Shown here: positions 55,501-62,761 of the stretch, one piece after another
Numbering within the stretch: the stretch's first letter is position 1
Layout of the letters: every line of letters begins with the position of its first letter
Source of the DNA: Mucilaginibacter kameinonensis
Lineage (GTDB): Bacteria; Bacteroidota; Bacteroidia; Sphingobacteriales; Sphingobacteriaceae
Reading direction: 5' to 3'
NCBI RefSeq assembly: GCF_003675385.1
Contig: NZ_RCWZ01000001.1
Coordinates: 186,001 to 250,000 of the forward strand
Length of the DNA stretch: 64,000 bases
The notes under the pieces: generated by a model
The model's database searches: none
Told to the model about the DNA's origin: nothing
The model's input: only the letters and a program-made list of their open reading frames with translations
Translations under genes and position numbers: made by a program

Positions 55501-55931
55501 AAGTGTTTATACACCGGGGTATCATAGGTAGCAAGCCCGGTGTGCATGCTTTGAAGAACGGCCAGCACATGCATCCCCTGTTCCAATAACAAAGGGCTGA
55601 AGTGGGCCAGATCTTTACCTGTAAATTTTTCTTCCGGCTTAACTATACCACGAACATAGAAAAACACCAGCGGGCCAAGTGTCAGCAGAAACTGCAGCGG
55701 CACCCAGCTCCATCGCGGGAAATTCCTGCTTAATTGAATATCAATACAGAAGTTTCTGAGCAACCACAACATCATCGTAACCAGGATAAGGCTAAGCAAG
55801 CAGTTGACATATCTTTTGGAAAACCATAACCGCAGACTAAAAGTTAGTCCGATGAATAACGCAGCCAGTAAAAGCAGGGCGGATATGTTGATATGAAAAT
55901 GATTAAGAGTCATTAGTAAATTTGGGCTCAA
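52518..55931 (-). CDS. Fused membrane AraC regulator and MacB-type ABC permease
   Basis: A single uninterrupted frame of 1137 residues. Residues 1-170 hold about five membrane segments (for example ISALLLLAALFIGLTF and VPLQFLLTLGPLVFFYV). An AraC-type HTH domain follows at about 205-310 (LSLNSLAKELGISIHELSKI and GIAYDCGFNSKTTFNRTFKQ). From residue 342 a complete MacB/FtsX permease begins with MFRNYLKIAWRNM, the usual start of stand-alone permeases, and carries both FtsX blocks and the RTKEIGIRKVLGA motif, ending KSLRSE. The stand-alone paralogue is at 59310. The permease needs an ABC ATPase that is not adjacent. Alternative: an internal start at 54908 may make permease alone. Confidence 0.93.
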   Translation of the reverse strand: MSPNLLMTLNHFHINISALLLLAALFIGLTFSLRLWFSKRYVNCLLSLILVTMMLWLLRNFCIDIQLSRNFPRWSWVPLQFLLTLGPLVFFYVRGIVKPEEKFTGKDLAHFSPLLLEQGMHVLAVLQSMHTGLATYDTPVYKHLQSVLQLLAFISITTYLYRCSKLVKYPAQKEVNKITGKQFMPASPSSADRLIQRGYWLRHQMKVNKFYLDAELSLNSLAKELGISIHELSKIINTGLRKNFNDFVNEFRIQDVTRRMRDPAYNRITLLGIAYDCGFNSKTTFNRTFKQITGKSPAEYKNELKKERPNHDLELLSASAAIISGHKTIPVWSGKKLNRIHMFRNYLKIAWRNMLYNKVYSALNIVGLAAGMAVALLIGLWVTNQYSYDRFLPDYGRSYQVEMNLTSQHNGTSTQTSIALPLVDVLRKEIPGVQYVAEADNIGRMNHDLLVGDKKLYLGGGAAGPDFFKIFQYSFVKGDANSALTDIYSIVLTESTAKALFGDADPMGKVVRFDNVQSMKVTGVIKDIPTNATMQFSYLTPFAYSEATQGWIRDGRTKWTYNSFSAYVSLQPGVSYAQIAPKIRDIVEKRSPEMRSLKPEVFMHPLTDWHLYSNFQNGKVAGGFVDYVRLFGVIGILVLAIACINFMNLSTARSEKRAREVGVRKAIGSGRVDLVYQFLLESVLITSVSFLLCLLFVQLALPSFNALTGSYIQVPYNNIGFWAIMIAFVLLTGLAAGSRPAFYLSSFNPVKVLKGSIQMGKAATLPRKILVVIQFTCSVALIISTVIVYQQIQFVKDRPTGYNADRLVMTDMNGDLPQHFDALRNDLLSSGLVESMASSTSPATQVYSHFSLEKWPGKNAGEEEVNIGGIWVSDDYFKTMGMTFAAGHNFMGDWKSDSLNVIVNEAMVKRIGLKDPLNQLIKVNFGNTPVKIIGVVKDALMESPYTPVAPAVFGHNPYGFIITYRLPQNANTHTTIEKIGKIFQKYNPAFPYQYKFIDEEYASKFNLEILLGKLAGVFAALAIFISCLGLFGLAAYVAEQRTKEIGIRKVLGASIAQVWLLLSRDFVVLVLISCLIASPVALYFLEHWLEKYAYRVSIGLGVFVVSGIIALVITLLTISFQAIKAALTNPVKSLRSE

Positions 55932-56060
55932 CTCTTGTTCCAGATTAGCAATACATTGATTTACAGAAACTTATTAAAAATCAACATATCTCTTTTGTAA
56001 TAATACCGGACATCGACCGTTCGGTTTTGAAATATGCCTAAAAGCAATTAATCTTATATA

Positions 56061-56309
56061 ATGAAACTGACGAGATATTGGATTGAATTTGAAATTGGGC
56101 TAAATAAGATTGGATATGGAGTAAGCGGATACGGCTTTGATGATGCCTTAAACTTGATTAAGGACAATGTTTTTAAAGCGCAAAAAGTCCCAGCTGTTAA
56201 AAGCATGATTGAAGACGTTGATATTTCTACGTTAGATTCAAATCATGTACTGTTGAATATAGCTCCTCCAAACGTTAGGGGCATTTGGTTTCCTTTGGGG
56301 TATCAATAA
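56061..56309 (+). CDS. Small hypothetical protein
   Basis: An 82-residue protein with no signal peptide or membrane segment. I do not recognise the family. The sequence looks folded (alternating charged and hydrophobic, ending in NVRGIWFPLGYQ) and is AT-rich like its neighbours. It is followed 39 bases later by a lipoprotein gene on the same strand; the two could be linked. Confidence 0.6.
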   Translation: MKLTRYWIEFEIGLNKIGYGVSGYGFDDALNLIKDNVFKAQKVPAVKSMIEDVDISTLDSNHVLLNIAPPNVRGIWFPLGYQ

Positions 56310-56348
56310 TTAGTAAAAAACTACAGCTTACACCGGTAAGTTAACCTT

Positions 56349-56834
56349 ATGATTAGAAACATAACGTGGATATTATTAACTCTCGCTATTTTATCGGGAT
56401 GCAAAAGCAGTATAACAGACCGTTTGATTAGTAAAATTAACCGGGACTGTGGCAGCCGAACCGAACCTATGTGCACAATAGTCTTAAAAGACGCCACCGG
56501 GTTTAAATGGGATAAGTTATACCTTTTTGGAGCATGGACTATTTCGGATTCTATTAAAAATAAAATCAGGGTTAATTATGATGGTGAAGATGTGCAAGAT
56601 GATTATAGACGACTTTTGTTTACATATAATGATAAGGTTGTTTATGAGGAAGACTTTAAATCATTTGATTATGGCAATTCAACGATCGGTATCTCCGTAG
56701 ATATAGATAGCCTGCTTCAAGCAAAAGTTCCATACTTTACACCTTCAAATGCCATATTTACTGTAGATAAGGGTAAGATTGAAGGAAGCTGCGATAAATG
56801 TTTTGAGTACAGTTTGACTCCCCAAAAAAAATAA
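56349..56834 (+). CDS. Hypothetical lipoprotein
   Basis: 161 residues with a lipoprotein signal and lipobox ILSGC (C19). It contains several cysteines besides the lipidated one (RDCGSRTEPMC and GSCDKCF), so disulfides are likely. The family is unknown. It precedes the PQQ-propeller lipoprotein by about 40 bases or more, depending on the start of that gene. Confidence 0.65.
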   Translation: MIRNITWILLTLAILSGCKSSITDRLISKINRDCGSRTEPMCTIVLKDATGFKWDKLYLFGAWTISDSIKNKIRVNYDGEDVQDDYRRLLFTYNDKVVYEEDFKSFDYGNSTIGISVDIDSLLQAKVPYFTPSNAIFTVDKGKIEGSCDKCFEYSLTPQKK

Positions 56835-56967
56835 TTCAGAGTTAACTAATGCCATATATGTATTAAACAGGCAAATGCCAGATGAAACAAATATTTTGTT
56901 ACATTTAGCTTATAGTAAAAGCCCTCCTTTCAAAATGCCTCATTCCCCGAACCTTATGGTTGATAAG

Positions 56968-58626
56968 ATGTCTTATCATAACATATTTTGCCGTTTCGGC
57001 ATTTTGATTTTAGCAGTATCGCTGATTGTTTCCTGCAAAAAAAACAAACCCGAATTATCAGCTGATAAATATCTTATTCAGTTTCATTTACCGATATCCG
57101 GCGACCCATCCGTTTTAGAAGAAACCCACATTGGCGATGATACCGTGAGCATCAACATTCCTCCGGGCGTTTCGCTATCTAATATTACACCAACCATCTC
57201 GTTTGTGGGAAAAAGCATTAGCCCTTCCACAACCTCAAGTGAAGATTTTACCAAACCAGTCCGCTACACCATTACGGCGCAAGACGGGAGTACTAAAACT
57301 TACGTGGTATCGGTTCGGTTTTTCTCATCAACTAAAAACATTACTTCCTTTGTATTCAGAGCGACCGATAACCCTGGCATACTAAGTAAAGACGTAACCG
57401 CGACGATTAGAAATGATTCTATTGTCGCGATGGTGCCGCCCGGTACCGACCTGAGTAAACTGGTTCCCGATATCACTTATAACGGTCACGTTATTTCTCC
57501 TGTGAGCAAGAAAGCCCAGGATTTTAGTGGAACGGTGAACTATACACTCACCGCCGAAGACCTTACCAGCGTTACTTACAAGGTGTTTACCGGCGCAGCA
57601 GGCACATTATATTTTGGCGACAATAATGGTTATATCTATGCACTGGATGCGGTTAGTGCCCGCATTAAATGGAAGTTTCAAACCGACGGCGCTATTGTCG
57701 CTACACCTACTGTTTATAAAAATACGCTGATTGCCGGCAGTAGCGACTCTTACGTTTATGCTATTGATACAGCAAAGGGAAAGCTGATATGGAAAACATT
57801 CGTGGGCAGCGGAGTAACCGAGCCGCCTTGCGTGGCCAACGATAAGATTTATGTTGGCGGATTTGAGTTTTATGCCCTGGATGCCCGAACCGGCAAAGAA
57901 ATATGGAACGCCGGTACCCGCGGCCCAATAAGTATAACGGTAAGTGGCGATAAAGCTTTTGTTACCGACGGTTCCTTGTATTATTCAATTTTGGTCTACA
58001 ACGCTTCAACAGGCGAACAAATACCGATAAAAAGTGTTTCGTATCTTGGGCTGTCTAATCCGGCGGTGGCAAACGGAAGAGTTTACACACAAGGGGCTGA
58101 AAGCCTGCTTCAGGCCTACTCTGTAAGTACGCTCGATACATTGTGGACCTATTTCTTGCCCCACGTAATTGGAAATCCTGTTTCCTCAGCTCCAACAATC
58201 AATAATGGCATAGTTTATTTCTGCGGATATGGTCAAAACGCCGGCGAGGTTGGGATCTATGCCCTTGACGCCATTACTGGCACTCGAAAATGGTATGTAC
58301 CCAACACTTATCAACGTGCGCCGCTTGTACAAAATGGATCTATCTGGGTTACCAACGCCAACCGGGATGCCATTTTTATTCTGGATGCTCAAAGCGGCCA
58401 GCAAAAAGCAACCTTCAAATTACCGATTACTACCAATGTTGATACGTTCATGGCCGGCAACATCTTGTTCCAACCGGATAAGGGACAAAGCCTATGGGCT
58501 TTTGATCCGCATAATGGCGCAACCAAATGGCAATTTGTGGCCACAGGAGCAGTAACCACATCTCCGTTATTTATTGACGGAAGCGGAAATATTACCCGCC
58601 CCGGAAACAGCGGGGAACAAAACTAA
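56968..58626 (+). CDS. Lipoprotein with DUF5018-like domains and a PQQ-type beta-propeller
   Basis: About 552 residues with the start at 56968 (MSYHNIFC); a frame to 56875 adds residues without a signal, while from here a lipoprotein signal (LIVSC) follows. Residues about 25-205 hold two copies of an Ig-like unit with the motif ITAQDGSTKTYVVSV and LTAEDLTSVTYKVFT, as in DUF5018 proteins. The rest is a PQQ-like propeller with repeated AL/Y-DA-x-G-x-x-x-W blades (YVYAIDTAKGKLIWK, FYALDARTGKEIWN and IYALDAITGTRKWY). It may bind ligand at the cell surface; no dehydrogenase catalytic residues are seen. Confidence 0.8.
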   Translation: MSYHNIFCRFGILILAVSLIVSCKKNKPELSADKYLIQFHLPISGDPSVLEETHIGDDTVSINIPPGVSLSNITPTISFVGKSISPSTTSSEDFTKPVRYTITAQDGSTKTYVVSVRFFSSTKNITSFVFRATDNPGILSKDVTATIRNDSIVAMVPPGTDLSKLVPDITYNGHVISPVSKKAQDFSGTVNYTLTAEDLTSVTYKVFTGAAGTLYFGDNNGYIYALDAVSARIKWKFQTDGAIVATPTVYKNTLIAGSSDSYVYAIDTAKGKLIWKTFVGSGVTEPPCVANDKIYVGGFEFYALDARTGKEIWNAGTRGPISITVSGDKAFVTDGSLYYSILVYNASTGEQIPIKSVSYLGLSNPAVANGRVYTQGAESLLQAYSVSTLDTLWTYFLPHVIGNPVSSAPTINNGIVYFCGYGQNAGEVGIYALDAITGTRKWYVPNTYQRAPLVQNGSIWVTNANRDAIFILDAQSGQQKATFKLPITTNVDTFMAGNILFQPDKGQSLWAFDPHNGATKWQFVATGAVTTSPLFIDGSGNITRPGNSGEQN

Positions 58627-58639
58627 ATTGAAGATAGAT

Positions 58640-58668
58640 GCTGTCATGAAAGTTTATTTCATGACAGC
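58640..58668 (+). other. Hairpin after the PQQ-propeller gene
   Basis: The perfect 12-bp arms GCTGTCATGAAA and TTTCATGACAGC have a 5-base loop and lie 14 bases after the stop, but no T-run follows, so it is a weak terminator candidate. Confidence 0.5.
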
Positions 58669-58723
58669 TCATTATGAGGATAAATAAAATAACTGTTCTG
58701 CTTTTTATAAAATTCAATCCATA

Positions 58724-59053
58724 ATGAAACGCAAAATGTTATTAATAGCGATAATGGGTATTGCTTTTATTGCCGGTGTAATCGTATACCTATCTTTATT
58801 TACCCGGGCGAGACAAATAGCCACTATGGAGGAGCAGGCAGGTTATCTTATTCAAAGGGTTGAAGAATATAAAGGGAAATATCATAAACTCCCACAGTAT
58901 ATGGATGACATGCAGCTTAATTTACCCGATAATTATCCCTTTTCTTATACCCTAACAGGGGATGGTTTGAGTTATTTAGTGGGTTTTGAGATTGCGCCTT
59001 TTAAATCCATGGTGTATCATTCCGAAAACAAAACATGGATACCTCAACAATAG
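58724..59053 (+). CDS. Small membrane-anchored protein, pseudopilin-like
   Basis: A 109-residue protein with one N-terminal membrane segment (about 4-24) and a short folded part. The region QRVEEYKGKYHKLPQYMDDMQ resembles the stem of minor pseudopilins and related proteins (hydrophobic helix followed by a Tyr-rich, Pro-containing link), but the N-terminal Gly/Glu of prepilins is missing. The role is unknown. It stands alone between the PQQ-propeller and the permease. Confidence 0.55.
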   Translation: MKRKMLLIAIMGIAFIAGVIVYLSLFTRARQIATMEEQAGYLIQRVEEYKGKYHKLPQYMDDMQLNLPDNYPFSYTLTGDGLSYLVGFEIAPFKSMVYHSENKTWIPQQ

Positions 59054-59309
59054 TTGATACTGTTTAAGATTCCCGAACTGGTCGAAATTTATGGTTTCAA
59101 CCTAAAATAAAGCAAGCCTCCTCCTCAGTTTACGCCCGGTTTAATTTCAAAGCTTTAACCGTCCGGATACAGACAGTAATTGTTCCACTCACGAACAGTT
59201 TTCAAACCCCAAACACCCTACAAAAAGCTAAAAATCAATAACTTAAAAACATGGCACAACATTTATGCTGAATTCTTAGCAAAAAGTTTTCTACTTAAAC
59301 CCAAACCAT
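59054..59309. other. AT-rich intergenic region, nothing recognised
   Basis: 256 bases, no ORF with a good start, no hairpin with a T-run, no repeat copy. It must contain the promoter of the permease gene at 59310, but no full TAnnTTTG match was found. Confidence 0.35.
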
Positions 59310-61736
59310 ATGATACGAAACTACTTTAAGATTGCCTGGCGCACTATTGTTCGCAATAAAAGCTATTCGGCCATTAATATTGCCGGACTTTCGGTGGGGA
59401 TAGCGGCTTGCCTGCTCATATTTGTAGTTGTTCAGTATGAGCTCAGCTTTGATACTTTCCAGCCGGCTTATAAAAGCACTTACAGGATAGTTACCAAACA
59501 TGACCGGTCCGGGACTATTAATTACAGCAGTGGCGTTGCTGCTCCCGCTGTCGACGCTTTGCGGTTGCTTTTTCCACAAGCCACAGTTGCAGGTATCGAT
59601 GCCATATATGGTAGCCAGATCATGGCACAATCCGCTGGTGGCAATCCGGCTAACGATAAAAAATTTATCGAAAAAACAGGGATCATGTTTGCGGAGCCCC
59701 AGCTTTTTGATGTTTTTCCGGCAACATGGCTCGTGGGCGGCTCATCGGCCTTAAAAGAGCCCAATATGGTAGTAATAGATCAAACCAGTGCCGAAAGATA
59801 TTTTGGCGACTGGCATTCGGCCGTTGGTAAAACATTGAAGATGGACAACCTGCTAACCTTGAAAGTGGCGGGCGTAATTAAGGATGCGCCGGCTAATACA
59901 GATATCCCTCTGAAATTGCTGGTTTCATACATTACCTGGAAGAAGAATGCCAAAAGCTACGGCTACTTTAACGACTGGGGCGAAACCAGCAGTAACTACC
60001 AGGTTTACATTAAATTTCCGGCCAATGTTTCGCAAAGCAATATTCAAAAGCAATTGACAAGTTTTTCGGACCAGCAATTTGATAACGCCAAACGCCTGGG
60101 CCACAAAAAATACCTGGCAGCACAACCTTTAACAGACCTACACTTTGACACCCGTTTCGGCAATACATTAGGTGATCATCTTACCAGCATAACAACCTTG
60201 CGCACATTATCATTGATAGCCGCGCTGATCATTGTTATGGCGTCCATTAATTTTATTAATCTATCTACCGCTCAATCTGTTGGCAGATCGAAAGAAGTGG
60301 GTGTGCGTAAAGTACTTGGTGGTACACGTCTGCAGCTGATTGGGCAGGTTATGGGCGAAACAGCTATTATAGTGCTGTTATCGGCCGGTATTGCATTGTT
60401 TATTGCGCAGCTGGCTTTACCATTTCTGCAAAATATAGCCAGCGTGCCTGCAACCATAGGTTTGTTCAATACCGGTACGGTACTTTTTCTTGGCGGTGTT
60501 ATCACCGTGGTAATTATACTCTCGGGGATTTACCCTGCCCTTATCGTTTCCGGCTTTAAACCTATCGTGGCCCTAAAAAACAAAATAAACGCGGCATCTG
60601 TAGGCGGCATATCTCTCCGCCGGATTCTGGTGGTTACACAGTTTACTATCTCGCAAGTGCTCATTATAGGCACGGTGATCGCCATTAAACAAATGGATTT
60701 TGTGAACAATGCCGACCTCGGGTTCAATAAAGATGCCGTGCTGGTGCTCCCCTGCCCTGCAGATAGCATTGGCCTGTCGCGCGCAGTGAGTTTTAAGCAG
60801 CAGGTACTGACCATACCGGGCGTAAAGGCCGCCAGTTTCGCGTCAGACGTGCCATCATCTGATAATAACAACTCAACCAATTTCAACTTTAATCATTCAG
60901 ATAAAGACCCTGGCTTTAACGTTTATATAAAAACAGCCGATGCCGACTACTTTAAAACCTTCGGACTTCATTTTGTAGCCGGACAGGGATATGATCAAAG
61001 CGAGATCCTGCACCAGGTAGTGATCAATGAAACCATGATGCACAAACTTGGTATCAACCGCGCTCAGGACGCGCTGGGGAAAACCATGAGGTTTGGCGAT
61101 AGCAACTGGCTGCCGATAGCCGGCGTAGTTGCCGACTTTAAAACCAACTCCATGCGTGAGGAAGTTAAGCCGCTTGTGATCTATCCGCAAAAAGCATTCG
61201 AGCAGGAAATAGCCATAAAAATTGAGGGCGGCAAACTGACTAAAACCGTAGCCGGCTTGCAAAACCTTTGGTTAAGCCGCTACCCGGAATACGTTTACAG
61301 CGGCTTTTTCGTTGACGACAGCATTGCCAGTTTCTACAAACAGGAAAACCAGCTCGAACTGATCTACAAAATATTTTCACTGATTGCCATTTTCATTTCA
61401 TGTCTCGGTTTGTACGGACTGGTATCATTTATGGTAGTACAGCGTACCCGCGAAGTGGGTATCCGGAAAGTTTTAGGTGCTCCGGTAAGCAGTATCGTGT
61501 ACTTGTTTTCGAAAGAATTCATCGCGCTTATTGCCATCGCGTTCATGTTGAGCGCACCAGCAGCCTGGTATATCATGAAAAGCTGGCTGCAAACTTTTGC
61601 TTATCGTATCTCGCCGAGTGTATGGGCGTTTATTGCAGCTATCACGGCTTCGTTATTGATAGGCTGGCTCACCGTGGGCTATAAAGCCGTCAGGGCCGCG
61701 TATGCCAATCCTATCAAAAGTCTGCGCTCGGAGTGA
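59310..61736 (+). CDS. MacB/FtsX-type ABC transporter permease, stand-alone
   Basis: 808 residues. It opens with MIRNYFKIAWRTIVRN, the same start as the permease half of the fusion at 52518, has four membrane helices per FtsX-type half with a large periplasmic domain between, and carries RTREVGIRKVLGA and the C-terminal KSLRSE shared with the fusion. It probably pairs with an unlinked ABC ATPase to export or mechanically move lipoproteins or peptides, as for MacB-type permeases. The role is unknown. It is single and its stop lies before an initiator tRNA in opposite orientation. Confidence 0.93.
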   Translation: MIRNYFKIAWRTIVRNKSYSAINIAGLSVGIAACLLIFVVVQYELSFDTFQPAYKSTYRIVTKHDRSGTINYSSGVAAPAVDALRLLFPQATVAGIDAIYGSQIMAQSAGGNPANDKKFIEKTGIMFAEPQLFDVFPATWLVGGSSALKEPNMVVIDQTSAERYFGDWHSAVGKTLKMDNLLTLKVAGVIKDAPANTDIPLKLLVSYITWKKNAKSYGYFNDWGETSSNYQVYIKFPANVSQSNIQKQLTSFSDQQFDNAKRLGHKKYLAAQPLTDLHFDTRFGNTLGDHLTSITTLRTLSLIAALIIVMASINFINLSTAQSVGRSKEVGVRKVLGGTRLQLIGQVMGETAIIVLLSAGIALFIAQLALPFLQNIASVPATIGLFNTGTVLFLGGVITVVIILSGIYPALIVSGFKPIVALKNKINAASVGGISLRRILVVTQFTISQVLIIGTVIAIKQMDFVNNADLGFNKDAVLVLPCPADSIGLSRAVSFKQQVLTIPGVKAASFASDVPSSDNNNSTNFNFNHSDKDPGFNVYIKTADADYFKTFGLHFVAGQGYDQSEILHQVVINETMMHKLGINRAQDALGKTMRFGDSNWLPIAGVVADFKTNSMREEVKPLVIYPQKAFEQEIAIKIEGGKLTKTVAGLQNLWLSRYPEYVYSGFFVDDSIASFYKQENQLELIYKIFSLIAIFISCLGLYGLVSFMVVQRTREVGIRKVLGAPVSSIVYLFSKEFIALIAIAFMLSAPAAWYIMKSWLQTFAYRISPSVWAFIAAITASLLIGWLTVGYKAVRAAYANPIKSLRSE

Positions 61737-61802
61737 GGTTTGGGTTAACTTCGGCAATAAAAAGAACCCTTATATTGACCAAAGTGCAAAATTTAGAAAT
61801 CA

Positions 61803-61835
61803 AAAAAGCCCCAAATCTTTCGACTTGAGGCTTTT
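61803..61835 (-). terminator. Terminator downstream of the initiator tRNA
   Basis: The 12-bp arms at 61804-61815 (AAAAGCCCCAAA) and 61824-61835 (CTTGAGGCTTTT) pair with two G-U pairs around an 8-base loop. The minus-strand end is TTTTTTG, only about 10 bases beyond the tRNA 3' end. Confidence 0.8.
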
Positions 61836-61846
61836 GACTTTTAAGG

Positions 61847-61919
<73 letters not shown>

Positions 61920-62101
61920 CTGTTTTGATAGTGCAAATGTACAATAAGTTATCACATCTGTGTGTCACAAATCAGGGCAGACGGTTAACAATTACTTAAC
62001 ACGCTATCAACTAACCCTTTAATTTCATTGATATAAGTCAATTTCTTTCTTATGATACATCAATGTGCAGCTTTCCGGCGCTTTGCACTTTTGTGATGTC
62101 C
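61920..62101. other. Intergenic region upstream of tRNA and SnoaL-like gene
   Basis: No ORF. It holds the tRNA promoter (minus strand) and, just downstream, a dyad that may be the operator of the SnoaL-like gene. Confidence 0.4.
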
Positions 62102-62118
62102 TGACCGATGAACGGTCA
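62102..62118. promoter_or_regulatory. TGACCG-N5-CGGTCA dyad (candidate repressor site)
   Basis: TGACCG (62102-62107) and CGGTCA (62113-62118) form a perfect dyad, 20 bases before the ATG at 62139. TGACCG/CGGTCA half-sites are typical of TetR-type repressor operators. No regulator gene is visible next to it. Confidence 0.5.
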
Positions 62119-62138
62119 CAATCATAAAACACAAGAAA

Positions 62139-62561
62139 ATGAAAACCGCTAAAGAATTATTGCTCGCCTATCTCGAAAATATCAATAACCCCGATAAAGC
62201 CATAGAACTTTTTGCCGATGATGCCGTTTTTGAACTCCCCTACCTGGCAAGCCTGGGTTTACCCTGGCAATGGAAAGGCCGCGAAGTGATCTACAATTTC
62301 CTTAAAAACCTGCCTAAAACATTCGGCAATTTTAAATTTCAAAACATCAGAATCCATATTGATACGCCAGACCAGGCATTTGGCGAGTATGATGTAAATG
62401 CCATAGTCAACTCTACAGGCCGGCCCTATCCACAAACTTATATGGGGCGTGTGGTTGCAGAAGATGGCAAGATCACGCTGATCCGCGAAGCGCTGGATAT
62501 GGCTATAGTAGCTAAAGGGATGTTCCCGGATGGGTTAACGCATTTAACCGAACAGGCATGA
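62139..62561 (+). CDS. SnoaL/NTF2-like protein
   Basis: A 140-residue protein with the cone-shaped NTF2 fold pattern: helix at the start (AKELLLAYLENINNPDKAIELFADDAVFELPY), then strands GKITLIREALD. Such proteins are small enzymes (ketosteroid isomerase type, epoxide or lactone hydrolase) or ligand binders. No signal peptide. The substrate is unknown. The TetR-like operator upstream suggests induction by a small molecule. It stands alone; the next gene is convergent. Confidence 0.85.
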   Translation: MKTAKELLLAYLENINNPDKAIELFADDAVFELPYLASLGLPWQWKGREVIYNFLKNLPKTFGNFKFQNIRIHIDTPDQAFGEYDVNAIVNSTGRPYPQTYMGRVVAEDGKITLIREALDMAIVAKGMFPDGLTHLTEQA

Positions 62562-62577
62562 TTATACAGGTTTAACG

Positions 62578-62680
62578 AAAAACTGTCATTTTGATTGAGC
62601 AGACCCGGACCGGGCGAATAAGATTTCTCCTTGCTCCATCGCTCTAATCCAGCCACTGTTTGTCGGAAATGACAGTTTTT
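62578..62680. repeat. Interspersed palindrome, ACTGTCATTTTGA family
   Basis: The arms AAAAACTGTCATTT (62578-62591) and its exact complement (62667-62680) enclose 75 bases with a second small hairpin CCCGGACCGGG. It has the gene-end position between convergent genes and may end transcription on both strands. A different sequence family from the GTCATTGCGAGG copies. Confidence 0.7.
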
Positions 62681-62761
62681 ATTAAAAAAATCTATATTGA
62701 AGCTTTCCTGATAGATTACTTCATATCCCCGTCGATCTTTTTAAAATAACAACTTTCTCCA

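Noticed and set aside
52518..55931. A frameshift or missing stop between the AraC and permease parts
   Set aside because: The frame is open and clean over the junction, with no homopolymer or overlapping frame that would suggest an error; kept as a genuine fusion but flagged for checking.
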